A model generated the notes under the pieces. That model was not told the DNA's origin. It made no database searches and saw nothing but the letters and a program-made list of their open reading frames with translations. Position numbers and translations under genes: made by a program. This document shows positions 24,501-31,339 of a stretch of 34,043 bases of DNA, piece after piece. Position 1 is the stretch's first letter, and each line of letters starts with the position of its first letter. This DNA comes from a virus: positions 1 through 34,043 of IMG/VR virus record IMGVR_UViG_3300008114_000226, one strand, 5' to 3'.

Positions 24501-25168
24501 GATGATAGAAAGTTTTTTCTACCGCCTAAAATGTTGCCAAATTTGCTATAATTTGTATTTCCACTACCTGCCACTAAAGCCCAATCTGCATCAGTAATAT
24601 GATTGCCTCGTTGGAGTTGTACAGGCATAAAATAACTAGAATAACCACCTGTATTTGTTCTACCAGTTTCCCAAAGAGTATGTCTTATGGTTACTATGTT
24701 TGATCCACTTATTATCTCAATAGCTGTACCAGCAGATAAATTTGTATAAAAAACTGTGGTATTGGCACTAGTTGTAAGATTGCCAAAACAATCAAGAGTT
24801 ACAATATCATTACAATTTCCACTTAAAGATGATACTTGAATAGTAGATGCAGTTAATCCGCTTACTGAAATATTTGGTTGTAAATAATATGTTATTACAT
24901 TTCCGGTTGAGATACCTAAATTTGTTCCTGCCGAAAAACTTCTAAAATAATATGTGACACCAGTTCTTCCCGCAAAAACAGGAAAACCATTACCTAGTGT
25001 TGAAATACTTACTGTTCCGGTCTTTCCTCCAGTACTTGCACTAAATTCATCCAAATAATATCTTAAAGAACGTAAATTTACAACATCCTTATCGTGTAAT
25101 GGATCTGCTGCATTTACACCTCTTCTTCCAAAAAAATTTACACCTTCTGGTCCTAAAAGTTCAACCAT
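18590..25168 (-). CDS. Giant tail fibre / adhesin with YadA-like beta-roll repeats
   Basis: This 2192-residue protein is probably a trimeric host-recognition fibre. Its N-terminus (LHDKDVVNLRSLRYYLDEF) is typical of phage fibre attachment domains. Most of the rest is on the order of 100 repeats of about 14-17 residues with core S-x-I-x-N-G-x-x-N (for example YSTIINGSGNTASGLRSFIG), like the 14-residue SVAIG repeats of YadA head beta-rolls. Two long arrays can be seen. Each is preceded by an SAGTAIEI / HTLWE / VQLQ.G unit (near residues 145-200 and 870-930) and closed by a YLRI / FLTID.NGYV unit (near 780 and 2105). A Pro-free collagen-like Gly-x-y stretch (SGSSGSSGAAGTSGSSGSSG) follows near 2125-2170. 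Which residues bind a host is unknown. Confidence 0.85.
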   Translation of the reverse strand: MVELLGPEGVNFFGRRGVNAADPLHDKDVVNLRSLRYYLDEFSASTGGKTGTVSISTLGNGFPVFAGRTGVTYYFRSFSAGTNLGISTGNVITYYLQPNISVSGLTASTIQVSSLSGNCNDIVTLDCFGNLTTSANTTVFYTNLSAGTAIEIISGSNIVTIRHTLWETGRTNTGGYSSYFMPVQLQRGNHITDADWALVAGSGNTNYSKFGNILGGRKNFLSSSTYSFIGNGTYNSGYTSQYSFIGNGSLNFISNNSRFSSILNGTGNSVYGYYSTVVGGYSNLSSGFTSFIGGGVNNYTNGNSSLVVGGNSNYSYSNFASIIGGSGNRSYGGFSLIGNGFSNSGLSAYTTVVNGSNNLANERFSIITNGYNNISTKPYSFIGNGLYGKNNTRFGSILNGAYNSLSASSDYGTIINGSGNTIDDGYFNTIIQGTDNYIKNSSKSSIKNGSSNSALTTNFFSILNGKENYVKYSNYSSIDNGKQNRGYVIYYSSIKNGNQNYIGIFNYADIINGYKNKLSRVYLYSGIGLPEHSNILAGKFNSGYSSYSNVINGRYNFVKSKQSLIGSGIYNQIGDKVYHDKTLRYSSILNGLYNQIFSFSPTLDELVYPPSINFLLTTNVNSTILNGIQNTATSSFTTILNGTNNLNIGVNSLIGNGHKNKIYGSFYSIIQNGVYNLISGSSINCSLVLNCNKNSYFNSIFNGSNNRIYSNDKNLETRYNSIINGKNNYIPTGNTYYSTIINGLNNSIFKSGSTITGGKNISIALTADTTAVPYLRITNIYQGPPTPFQFLTIDNNGYVFKTGITIPGGYGLTFNNLGNAGSPDGNIYSNQNLGVVYLRTISAGTNVQVIRSLNNNYITINVTGQTAPNISAGTAIEIVTGLTLNDTFGIRHTLWESGRTSTSTYAAATMAVQLQKGDNQASSNFALVAGKSNSGLSQYSTIIGGYQNLIESGSKYSFIGSGIKNTGSSNWSTIINGSGNTASGLRSFIGNGIENSAKTVTSIIINGRANLADGFRASIINGQYNVADGELSIINQGIYNNANSKYSSIINGSGNTATQFLFPTIVNGRDNKASGKHSFIGNGYNNYVDNSYTSILNGNSNTAITQYATIVNGKYNSGKTKFFIIGGGYKNSTFASSYLTRGYQFIGNGSGNTAKGGFSTIVNGKNNSTKDLTNFAYSFIGNGAYNYVNSYDNNSSFSTILNGSGNTTKGAFNVITNGQNNTAFTSNVNFGFSFIGNGQNNFSNFGRFNFFGTGKFNTAVNGFYTTIINGEYNYIGNSKSKSSIFNGTGNTIKTDYSTIDNGRNNFIINGNFSSIVNGSGNTASTSYSLILNGQHNIAYGVSAYDFNTIINGKHNRASKYYSLIGSGRFNTANSRFSTVINGSGNTVHYGRKYHLIGNGRGNFISAGPSVSTILNGYDNFIRPNNAGFSSENSIIGGSGNTVGTRSGLPPNVYSLGHTILGGRNNQIADYRHSTILNGINNLITLNNGGYNLIGGGKQNTIYHARLTNSLGFNTVLAGWLNRVGFSSPTPSGTRYDTKFSQVLNGYINTARTQFTTIINGRVNLVGKDRGVIDSTYSAIFSGSANTVYGSTSIIGNGKSNLISGSTSAILNGLTNDIYSNYSAIVNGKINRVIKNNAFNSTYSGIFNGSGNTVFGDLSFIGNGTSNLISGSTSAILNGFTNDVYSNYSSVINGKINRVIKNNAFNSTYSGIFNGSGNTVYGSQSFIGNGRSNLISGATSLIGNGQDNEIFSSYSTIINGSGNTTHRLTTQSSIIGGISNYISGQNTTNIFALIGQGFLNRIIPTRGAGYSFPFSIYQPEFATILNGTGNTNKTKFSTILNGKDNYIESRGGNGNMPKTGYTTIVNGVANTAITKHVFIGTGVENYAGIFANQGNQGYNVIVNGVQNKVVRKWGSILNGFKNSATTFYSTVINGEYNLANGIKTFIAQGSGNTAGFNTYATIINGKNNTASGIGSFIGNGSGNTAINTYSSTINGISNKATGIGSFIGNGLSNTTLGQYSAVVNGQENITNAIRSAILNGSGNTVSAGSTNSSIVGGSANIINSNVTNAVILGSTGLSLSNPSSSSTGNDNNHTYVDYLRIRNTPNGGTKFLTIDANGYVYSSTSGGGGGTSGSSGSSGAAGTSGSSGSSGSRGTSGSSGSSGSSGTSGTSGTDKGLIAANSGYINNPNAKQL
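19892..20449 (-). repeat. 198-bp tandem repeat within the fibre gene, about 2.8 copies
   Basis: Units of 66 codons begin at 20449, 20251 and 20053; each starts with STYS. The markers CAGAATAAG on the plus strand at 20041, 20239 and 20437 are exactly 198 bases apart. The peptides are nearly identical, ending KINRVIKNNAFN in the first two copies and diverging at the end of the third. This is a recent in-frame duplication of four to five beta-roll rungs. Confidence 0.9.
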
Positions 25169-25173
25169 TTTAA

Positions 25174-25207
25174 TTAAATACTATATCTCAAGATAAATAG
25201 TATTTAA
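25174..25207 (-). other. Hairpin in the leader of the giant fibre gene
   Basis: The inverted repeat TTAAATACTAT (25174-25184) and ATAGTATTTAA (25197-25207) is 11 bp and perfect. An alternative inner stem is TATCT / AGATA. It begins five bases before the fibre ATG on the minus strand and is not followed by a U tract, so it is more likely a leader structure than a terminator. The CTATTTATCT element lies in its upstream arm and loop. Confidence 0.45.
25191..25200 (-). promoter_or_regulatory. CTATTTATCT element before the giant fibre gene
   Basis: The sequence CTATTTATCT lies 22 bases before the ATG at 25168, in the same orientation as similar elements ahead of other virion genes. No TAnnTTTG host box is present in this gap. 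A phage promoter role is inferred from recurrence alone. Confidence 0.33.
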
Positions 25208-25239
25208 AATAAAACGAACTTAAAAATAATCAATAAAAA

Positions 25240-26781
25240 TTATTTGAAAAATATAAGAACAATACCATAATTACCATCAAAATCTTTAAATTTATTTAAT
25301 ACAGGATAAGTTGTTCCGTTTTTGGCCATTCCTGTGTTTGTATCAACATCAACGAAATTCCCAGTTATTTGTTCTGAGGTTCTGACACGTAATTTTCCTA
25401 ATAAACCAACAACATCCCACTCTTTTCTCTTGTCTCTTGGAATGTAATTTATTGAATGATTATAATTCGGATTGAAAATTTCTTGCTCTCTTTCTTTCAC
25501 AAAAATTCCATTTTTCTTATCTAAACCATCTATAATAATTTTATTTGTATTTTCTGGGCAAGGAATATTTTCATAACAAATTTCATTTTCATCATAAAAA
25601 ACAGTTTTTGTTTCGCCGTTTATTTCAAAATTATATTCATAATACTTTTCTATAAGTACATTACCCCATTCATCTTTCAAATGCATTTCATTCCAATAAT
25701 CTTGATTAGAATCTCCTATGAATGCAGTAGTTGTAGAAATAATACCTATGGTATTTAAATTGTCAGATATTTTTATTTTTCCATTAGATAAACCAACAAA
25801 ATACCCAACTCTTTTTTCATCATTTTGATTTCCATCTTCCCATTCAAAAAATTCTCCGTAGTCAGCACCTGATTGGTTAAAACTTCCCGGGCCTATTAAA
25901 TTTATACTTGATGGAGATGTTCCAAATTCAATTCTTATCCTTCTTGTTGCACTAGTTCCCATTATCATGGAGTAACTATTAACAGGTCTTAGGGGAGTTG
26001 AAGAATTTGAACCTCTTCCAAACATGTGAATATCATTTTTAGGTGTCGAAGAATTATATAAATTCGTCAAAAAAATACCATGAAATGTTGATGCTCCTCC
26101 TCTATAAATCCTATTATCTCCACCAACCACTGAATTATAATTAGAGAAACTTGCTGTAGCAGTACCTCCGGGTAAAGTATTTACAACTACATTATTTATA
26201 CCTATAACAAGATTATCTCTTACAGTACTACTTCCAGAAACTACGTTTCCATCTCCGACTATAAAGTTTCTTGATGGATTGCTTGCAGATTTTTTTATTT
26301 TATTATTAGCTCCAAAAACTAAATTACTTGTTCCGTATATTGTATTGCCATTTCCATTAGCAATGTTATAGTTTCCTCCGTATATTTTATTTGTTTTTCC
26401 GTTTATTACTGTACTATACTTACTTAATGTTGTTATTCCTATTTGATTAGCTGAACCATTTAAAATAGAACTGTAAGTAGAAGAAGCATTTCTTATTTGA
26501 TTGTTTACTCCATTTCCTATTAAATTAAATGAGGCTCTTGTATAATTTGTTTTACCACCTATTAAACAACTATAATCTCCTGTAACAGCAGAATTATTTA
26601 CACCTACAACTAAACCATAATTGCCAAAGGCAAAATTATAATTACTACCACCTATTCTACTAAAAATAGAATAATTTATAGTATCAGAAGACCAAACACC
26701 AGTAGTGGAGTTAACAAAACTATTAACTTTTATTCTTCCTTGATCTAGGGTATCTGTGGATAATATTAATTCGTATGGCAT
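25240..26781 (-). CDS. Repeat tail fibre with C-terminal Peptidase_G2-type autoprocessing domain
   Basis: This 513-residue fibre is smaller than its neighbour. Residues about 40-230 carry the same beta-roll repeats (YSCLIGGKTNYTRASFNLIG, YSTVINGKTNKIYGGNYNIA). From about residue 304, the sequence ADYGEFFEWEDGNQNDEKRV followed by GYFVGLSNGKIKIS, then GIISTTTAFIGD, then NYIPRDKRKEWDVVGLLGKL followed by RVRT, matches the Peptidase_G2 (IMC) domain. This domain is known from phage appendages, where it acts as an intramolecular chaperone for trimer folding and then cuts itself off. It is probably a host-binding fibre matured by self-cleavage. The exact cleavage bond cannot be read here. The ATG follows an A tract of ten. 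Confidence 0.85.
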   Translation of the reverse strand: MPYELILSTDTLDQGRIKVNSFVNSTTGVWSSDTINYSIFSRIGGSNYNFAFGNYGLVVGVNNSAVTGDYSCLIGGKTNYTRASFNLIGNGVNNQIRNASSTYSSILNGSANQIGITTLSKYSTVINGKTNKIYGGNYNIANGNGNTIYGTSNLVFGANNKIKKSASNPSRNFIVGDGNVVSGSSTVRDNLVIGINNVVVNTLPGGTATASFSNYNSVVGGDNRIYRGGASTFHGIFLTNLYNSSTPKNDIHMFGRGSNSSTPLRPVNSYSMIMGTSATRRIRIEFGTSPSSINLIGPGSFNQSGADYGEFFEWEDGNQNDEKRVGYFVGLSNGKIKISDNLNTIGIISTTTAFIGDSNQDYWNEMHLKDEWGNVLIEKYYEYNFEINGETKTVFYDENEICYENIPCPENTNKIIIDGLDKKNGIFVKEREQEIFNPNYNHSINYIPRDKRKEWDVVGLLGKLRVRTSEQITGNFVDVDTNTGMAKNGTTYPVLNKFKDFDGNYGIVLIFFK

Positions 26782-26790
26782 TTTTTTTTT

Positions 26791-26800
26791 AAATAAATAG
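26791..26800 (-). promoter_or_regulatory. CTATTTATTT element before the Peptidase_G2 fibre gene
   Basis: The exact sequence CTATTTATTT sits nine bases before the ATG at 26781, directly after the stop of the upstream gene and before an A-rich leader. It matches the elements at 17829 and 31231 base for base. Confidence 0.33.
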
Positions 26801-26814
26801 TTTACTAAAGTTTT

Positions 26815-27996
26815 TTACAAAAATGTTTCATTAGATAAATTATCAAATGTAAATGTTTGATTTCCCCAAATTATATAAAAAATTAAATTTAAACCAAGGT
26901 CCGAATCAATAGTTATATAAGTGTCTATAGGTTCGTAAGCAGCATAAGCAGGTGAAGGTTGTGCTACCAATCTATAATAGCCACCATTTAAAAATCCAAA
27001 ATCAAAATATCCATCTGAGCCAGAGGTTCTATTAAATATTTGTCCACTTGAAGTTCCTACATAATCTTCAGTAACAGTTTCAGCAACAAGAGATGACGAT
27101 ATTCTATCAATTCTTAAATCTAAATTTGTATTATTATATATGTTCGTCAAAGTCAAAGTCACATCTGGCATAGCTTGAGTTACAGTGCTAAATGAAAATG
27201 ATGAATCAGTAATACCTGTATTTGGACTACCATCAACTACATAAAGTCCAAGATTCGACCAATTTGTTGCACTATAAACAGCATTAACCCAATCTTGAGT
27301 ATATAGTGTTCCAGTATAATCGATTGTCACAGTATTTATACCATCAGTAGCAGCTGAAATTGTATTAGGTAGCATAGTCACACCCACATCTGTTGTTGTA
27401 AATGTAAATGTTGATGCATCTGGAGTGCTTCCCCCGATGGTCATACCAGAAATTTGATAAGAACCATTAAAAGTATTGCTAACATAATTTCTCCACGTAT
27501 ATCCAGAAAAATAATATTGTCCAGAAGATTCAATTCTTGTATAAATTTCGTCAGACCAACTTGTAATACTTTGTTTATTTCCAAAAATATTTATTATTTC
27601 TTTAGTATTTCCTATTCTATAATTAAAGTCATCATTAGCTCTTAGCGGAGTTGAAAAAACTCTCACAAATTCAGCATCTCCAACTTGTTTATTAATAGTA
27701 TAAGTATAAATTTCAGTACCCGAAAAAGGTGTATCTAAAATATCATAATTTACTTGCAATTGATAATAATCACCATCATCAACATTTGAAAAATTGAAGG
27801 TCGGGCTTAAGTTGTTTTGAACACCTTGAACTGCTATTAATTGTCTTCCACCAGATACATTTAAATTTGGCTTTTTAGGAGGAACAAAATAAGTGAAAAA
27901 TGCACCATTGATTGTAATTCCTGTAAATGGAGTATCTCCTGTTATTTCAAATGGACCTATATTTGAACTATAAATGGTTGTTGCACTAGGTTCCAT
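26815..27996 (-). CDS. Virion structural protein, apparent C-terminal part of a split gene
   Basis: This is 393 residues from the first ATG at 27996, but the frame is open 73 codons further upstream to a TAA at 28216-28218, with no usable start in between. The protein is beta-rich and Thr/Ser/Tyr/Asn-heavy (FTGITINGAFFTYFVPPKKP, DVTLTLTNIYNNTNLDLRID). The part near residue 330 (GSDGYFDFGFLNGGYYRLVA) looks like a carboxypeptidase-regulatory-like or Ig-like fold. A tail appendage or adhesin is likely from style and from its place between fibre and baseplate genes. The ATG at 27996 falls in the middle of protein-like sequence (NNTPVFLYMEPSATTIY), so I doubt it is the true start. Confidence 0.65.
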   Translation of the reverse strand: MEPSATTIYSSNIGPFEITGDTPFTGITINGAFFTYFVPPKKPNLNVSGGRQLIAVQGVQNNLSPTFNFSNVDDGDYYQLQVNYDILDTPFSGTEIYTYTINKQVGDAEFVRVFSTPLRANDDFNYRIGNTKEIINIFGNKQSITSWSDEIYTRIESSGQYYFSGYTWRNYVSNTFNGSYQISGMTIGGSTPDASTFTFTTTDVGVTMLPNTISAATDGINTVTIDYTGTLYTQDWVNAVYSATNWSNLGLYVVDGSPNTGITDSSFSFSTVTQAMPDVTLTLTNIYNNTNLDLRIDRISSSLVAETVTEDYVGTSSGQIFNRTSGSDGYFDFGFLNGGYYRLVAQPSPAYAAYEPIDTYITIDSDLGLNLIFYIIWGNQTFTFDNLSNETFL

Positions 27997-28215
27997 ATAT
28001 AAAAATACAGGAGTATTGTTAAGAGAATCATAATAATATGCATCTCCTAAAGTTAAGTCGTTACTGCTCTCAAAAGTAAAAACAGTATCTAATAAAAACT
28101 GATCTTTATCATTGAATATAGGTTGAGTATATTGTCCTACATCTTTGTAAAGTGTCGGAAAGCTATATGTATAAGCACTATTAAAAATTGTTAATGCAGA
28201 AACACTTTCAACAAC
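27997..28215 (-). other. Open, start-less coding stretch joining two ORFs
   Basis: These 219 bases read as 73 sense codons in the same frame as the genes on both sides. The translation is VVESVSALTIFNSAYTYSFP, continuing with LYKDVGQYTQPIFNDKDQF and ending NNTPVFLY. No ATG, GTG or TTG occurs in frame. The composition matches the flanking coding sequence. The only barrier to a continuous 598-codon frame is the TAA at 28216-28218. Confidence 0.8.
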
Positions 28216-28611
28216 TTACACTAATTTATTTTCGAAGAAACTTTCTATGTCACCAACTTCTTCAGTTTGAGGATTATTATAATATATTGTATACGCTGTA
28301 AATGGTAATCTATATAAATCATGAGAAATAGTTGTATTTCCCGTATAATCAATTACAGATGTTGTTGATTCACCTGAAAAAAATAAAGTATATATTTTTC
28401 CGTTTGTTATATCGTAACTAATTGAATTATAATCTTCTCCATAATAATCTAAAGTAGCTCCCTCTATTTTATAAACAGGATATAAATATGTAAAACAACT
28501 ACCCAAAGAAATCTGATTAAAATAACCTGATGCATTAGATGTTAAGACTTGAGAAGATGTGTCTTGATTACCTGTTGTTTGTGATAAATTTGTAAATATT
28601 CCTGATGGCAT
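28216..28611 (-). CDS. Virion protein, apparent N-terminal part of a split gene
   Basis: This is 131 residues, from an ATG preceded by an AAAAAAAATAAATAA leader, 13 bases after the baseplate gene. It starts MPSGIFTNLSQTTGNQDTSS and continues as a beta-rich domain (FTYLYPVYKIEGATLDYYGE, GKIYTLFFSGESTTSVIDY). It ends VGDIESFFENKLV followed by TAA, after which the same frame continues open for 466 codons. The short product could stand alone as a tail attachment domain, or be the N-terminus of a 598-residue appendage. No catalytic motif is seen. Confidence 0.65.
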   Translation of the reverse strand: MPSGIFTNLSQTTGNQDTSSQVLTSNASGYFNQISLGSCFTYLYPVYKIEGATLDYYGEDYNSISYDITNGKIYTLFFSGESTTSVIDYTGNTTISHDLYRLPFTAYTIYYNNPQTEEVGDIESFFENKLV

Positions 28612-28624
28612 TTATTTATTTTTT

Positions 28625-31189
28625 TTATTCTGAAGGTGGAACTACTGGAGAAGGTCCTACTGATCCACCGGAACCTGTGTTACCTGTATATAATTGAGGT
28701 ATCGGAGGAGGAGTTCCAAACGGAATTCCAGATAGTGGGAATATTATGGGTGTTCCAAAAAAACCAACTTTTTGTGTGTTTAGTGTGACAGCACTTAATA
28801 TATTTGATGTCACTGATACAGCATTTACTGTCATTTGCAATGGTGTTGAAACAGTTCCTATTGCTTGAACAACATTCATATTTAAGTTAATGCTATTTTT
28901 TAAATTAGACGATACGAAAGCACCAACAATATTTGCTTTGAAAATATTGTTAACGCTAGAAGTTACTACTGCACCATTTATTTGATTGTAAAATTGTGCT
29001 GGTAGTTTTGTTTGAAATTCTGAACCATCATTTATTCCTTTTGGATATACAAATTTTTGTCTATTAAATACTGTATTTCTATAAATTGTTGAAACACCTT
29101 CAAAAATGGTTGTTGCAGGTATTATTTGTTCAAAATAAACAAATATCTTAGATTCAACAAATCTTATAAATTGCTCTAATTTTCTAAAAGTTACTTGACT
29201 AGAAATTTCATAAGATGGTGCTGTCACATTCCAATAATAATAAGTCAAATATATTTTTCGCAAATTTGGATAAAAGAAATTATGATGAGGATCAAAATAA
29301 GTTTTTCTATTTTTTACGTCTATACTATTATTATATACAAAATTCAACCATTCACTTATAGTATATCCAGAAATTTCTGGAGGTGCTACCAAATCTTCAT
29401 TTGTTAATTTATAATCTGAAGGTAAATTTACACTTGTATTTCCGGTATAAAAGAAACCTAATTTGTACCAATCAAATACATCGCACTCTATAGCTGAAGC
29501 AGGATCTAATCCAATACTAACTTCTTTACTATTGACTAAATTTTCCGTTCCATAATAATTTGGATCTCCAGTATAAACTTTAACATTGTCAACTGTTTTT
29601 ATAGGATCGAATTCAGGTTGCCATTGATTTATATAATCTTGTCCATTTCCTCTACCCGGTCCACCTTCTTGAAAAGCTAAAAAACTTTCATCGAAATTGA
29701 TGTATCCGTTTTCATTAACTTTTCCAATTGGTACTGGTATAAAAGCTGTTGTTCCATCCCACCCACTTGTCGTTTGATCAGTAAGGCTTATGTTTGCATT
29801 TCTTTGAATTTTATAAACAAATTCATCAAAATTAACCATACAATCAGGTGCTCCAATAACTTTAAAAATAAACATTATTGCTTCTCTAGTACCTTTTCTT
29901 TTGTATAACCAATTTATATTGGTCAAGATTCTTCTCCAGAGATCTAAATTATAGTCTTCTAATGTTTTATTACTATCATCTTCTTGTCCTAAGTATTCAA
30001 AAAAATCAGTATCAGTGAAATTAATCGGTTGTTTCCATCCTAATAATTCTGTTAATCTACCAATGAATTTATTTGATACTGTTTCAGACTCAGTATAATT
30101 AATTGAGTGTGAAAAAGCTAAGTTATCTATATATCCTTTAATTTTATCGAATTCCTCAGCATAAGTTTGGATGAATTTATTATATATTTGACCATCAGAA
30201 TCTAATTCTAAATAATTTTCCGGTATAATTGTTCTAACCATCCAATTTGTTTTTAATTGGTCGGTTAAAGTAGCATATTTTAGAATTTCATCTAAATAAT
30301 TATCGAAATTTGTTCCATAACTGTCAGGTGCAAAACCATCAATAGTTCTTGGCCACTCTATCAATTTATCAAAAAATTTATCGTTTTCTGGATTTGGAAC
30401 GCTAAATTTTCCAACTTCTAATAACTGGTATTGTAAATTATCAAGACTTCTTTTATATTGAAAATACCTTTTTTTTGATGGTCTAATATAAATTGCATCA
30501 GTTGTGTTCGCAGTAAAAATACCTGAAACCTTAAAATTAAGATGATAATAATTTGAGAATGCACTAAAATTATATGATAAAATTGGATAAGAAGGGGAAG
30601 TATTTAAAGTTGTTGAACTTAATTGTATCTCAAATTTATCATAATTATCATATAAAGTTAGGGTATTAGAACTCAATGCATTGTAACTATTTCCTGAAGT
30701 AAAAATTATATTTCCTTGATTAGTAAGTGCAGAACTGATAATTGTTATTTCTGTATAACTTAATTGTGTACTTGATAATGTTATAAAATTAGTTTCACCA
30801 ACATTTCCATCATAAGCTAATAGGGCGTATGGAAAATTGTCTATGATTTTATTTATAGTATTTGCTAGTTTTGAATAATATGAACCAAAGTATGAATAAG
30901 AATTGGGATCTGAAAGATCCAAATTCAAATCATTTATAGTTAAACCAATTGCTTCTCCAGCATTAAAATTTGAAGAAGTTAATGAGGTTAAACTTTGTAA
31001 CCTATCAAAACTTAGTGATCTAGGATCACCATCAACAATATTTGGATTAAGATCTCTACTTATTCTGAAATCTCCAAATGTAAAAATAGATTCAGTGTTC
31101 GTGTTCTGGTACAGCTTATCCTGTCCGGGAACACTTCGAACTGATAAAGTGTTCCTCACAAAAATATCTTCCGGTTCAAGCAATACCAT
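28625..31189 (-). CDS. Baseplate protein related to phage tail protein I
   Basis: This is an 854-residue, probably baseplate, component. Residues about 300-440 resemble tail protein I (P2 gpI) and similar wedge proteins: NWMVRTIIPENYLELD, FIGRLTELLGWKQPI and the helical signature LWRRILTNINWLYKRKGTRE followed by AIMFIFKVIGAPD. In P2-like phages, gpI joins baseplate and fibre. The N-terminal third is beta-rich and Thr/Ser/Asn-rich. The C-terminus (from about 770) is a hydrophobic Val/Asn/Thr stretch ending in a Pro/Gly tail. It is the first gene of the minus-strand tail run and diverges from the 679-residue gene across 150 bases. Being much longer than gpI, it probably has extra domains. Confidence 0.7.
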   Translation of the reverse strand: MVLLEPEDIFVRNTLSVRSVPGQDKLYQNTNTESIFTFGDFRISRDLNPNIVDGDPRSLSFDRLQSLTSLTSSNFNAGEAIGLTINDLNLDLSDPNSYSYFGSYYSKLANTINKIIDNFPYALLAYDGNVGETNFITLSSTQLSYTEITIISSALTNQGNIIFTSGNSYNALSSNTLTLYDNYDKFEIQLSSTTLNTSPSYPILSYNFSAFSNYYHLNFKVSGIFTANTTDAIYIRPSKKRYFQYKRSLDNLQYQLLEVGKFSVPNPENDKFFDKLIEWPRTIDGFAPDSYGTNFDNYLDEILKYATLTDQLKTNWMVRTIIPENYLELDSDGQIYNKFIQTYAEEFDKIKGYIDNLAFSHSINYTESETVSNKFIGRLTELLGWKQPINFTDTDFFEYLGQEDDSNKTLEDYNLDLWRRILTNINWLYKRKGTREAIMFIFKVIGAPDCMVNFDEFVYKIQRNANISLTDQTTSGWDGTTAFIPVPIGKVNENGYINFDESFLAFQEGGPGRGNGQDYINQWQPEFDPIKTVDNVKVYTGDPNYYGTENLVNSKEVSIGLDPASAIECDVFDWYKLGFFYTGNTSVNLPSDYKLTNEDLVAPPEISGYTISEWLNFVYNNSIDVKNRKTYFDPHHNFFYPNLRKIYLTYYYWNVTAPSYEISSQVTFRKLEQFIRFVESKIFVYFEQIIPATTIFEGVSTIYRNTVFNRQKFVYPKGINDGSEFQTKLPAQFYNQINGAVVTSSVNNIFKANIVGAFVSSNLKNSINLNMNVVQAIGTVSTPLQMTVNAVSVTSNILSAVTLNTQKVGFFGTPIIFPLSGIPFGTPPPIPQLYTGNTGSGGSVGPSPVVPPSE

Positions 31190-31230
31190 ATTTTACTAAT
31201 TTAATGTCTTTGTTTTTAAATTAAATTTTA

Positions 31231-31240
31231 AAATAAATAG
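31231..31240 (-). promoter_or_regulatory. CTATTTATTT element before the baseplate gene
   Basis: The exact sequence CTATTTATTT is on the minus strand, 41 bases before the ATG at 31189, in the divergent intergenic region. A TTTAAATTAAATTTTAAA-like AT palindrome lies between it and the gene. This distance fits a promoter better than the shorter cases. Confidence 0.38.
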
Positions 31241-31296
31241 ACTTTCAAATTTTTTACAATAAAACTTTTATAATATTTTATTTTTTTTTTCTAAAT

Positions 31297-31306
31297 CTAT
31301 TTACTT
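31297..31306 (+). promoter_or_regulatory. CTATTTACTT element before the 679-residue gene
   Basis: The sequence CTATTTACTT is on the plus strand, 33 bases before the ATG at 31340. It is one base different from the elements on the other strand of the same 150-base divergent gap, so this gap may hold a back-to-back promoter pair. Confidence 0.33.
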
Positions 31307-31339
31307 TAAGTATTAAAAAAATATCTTTAAAAACAAAAA

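Noticed and set aside
18590-24560. Regularly repeated DNA that could suggest a CRISPR array or satellite
   Set aside because: The repeats are degenerate, lie in one long reading frame and follow the 14-17 residue period of a beta-roll protein. There are no constant repeats with unique spacers.
31190-31339. T4-type late promoter TATAAATA in the divergent gap
   Set aside because: The exact T4 string is absent; only CTATTTAT/CTATTTAC elements are present, which I report separately with low confidence.
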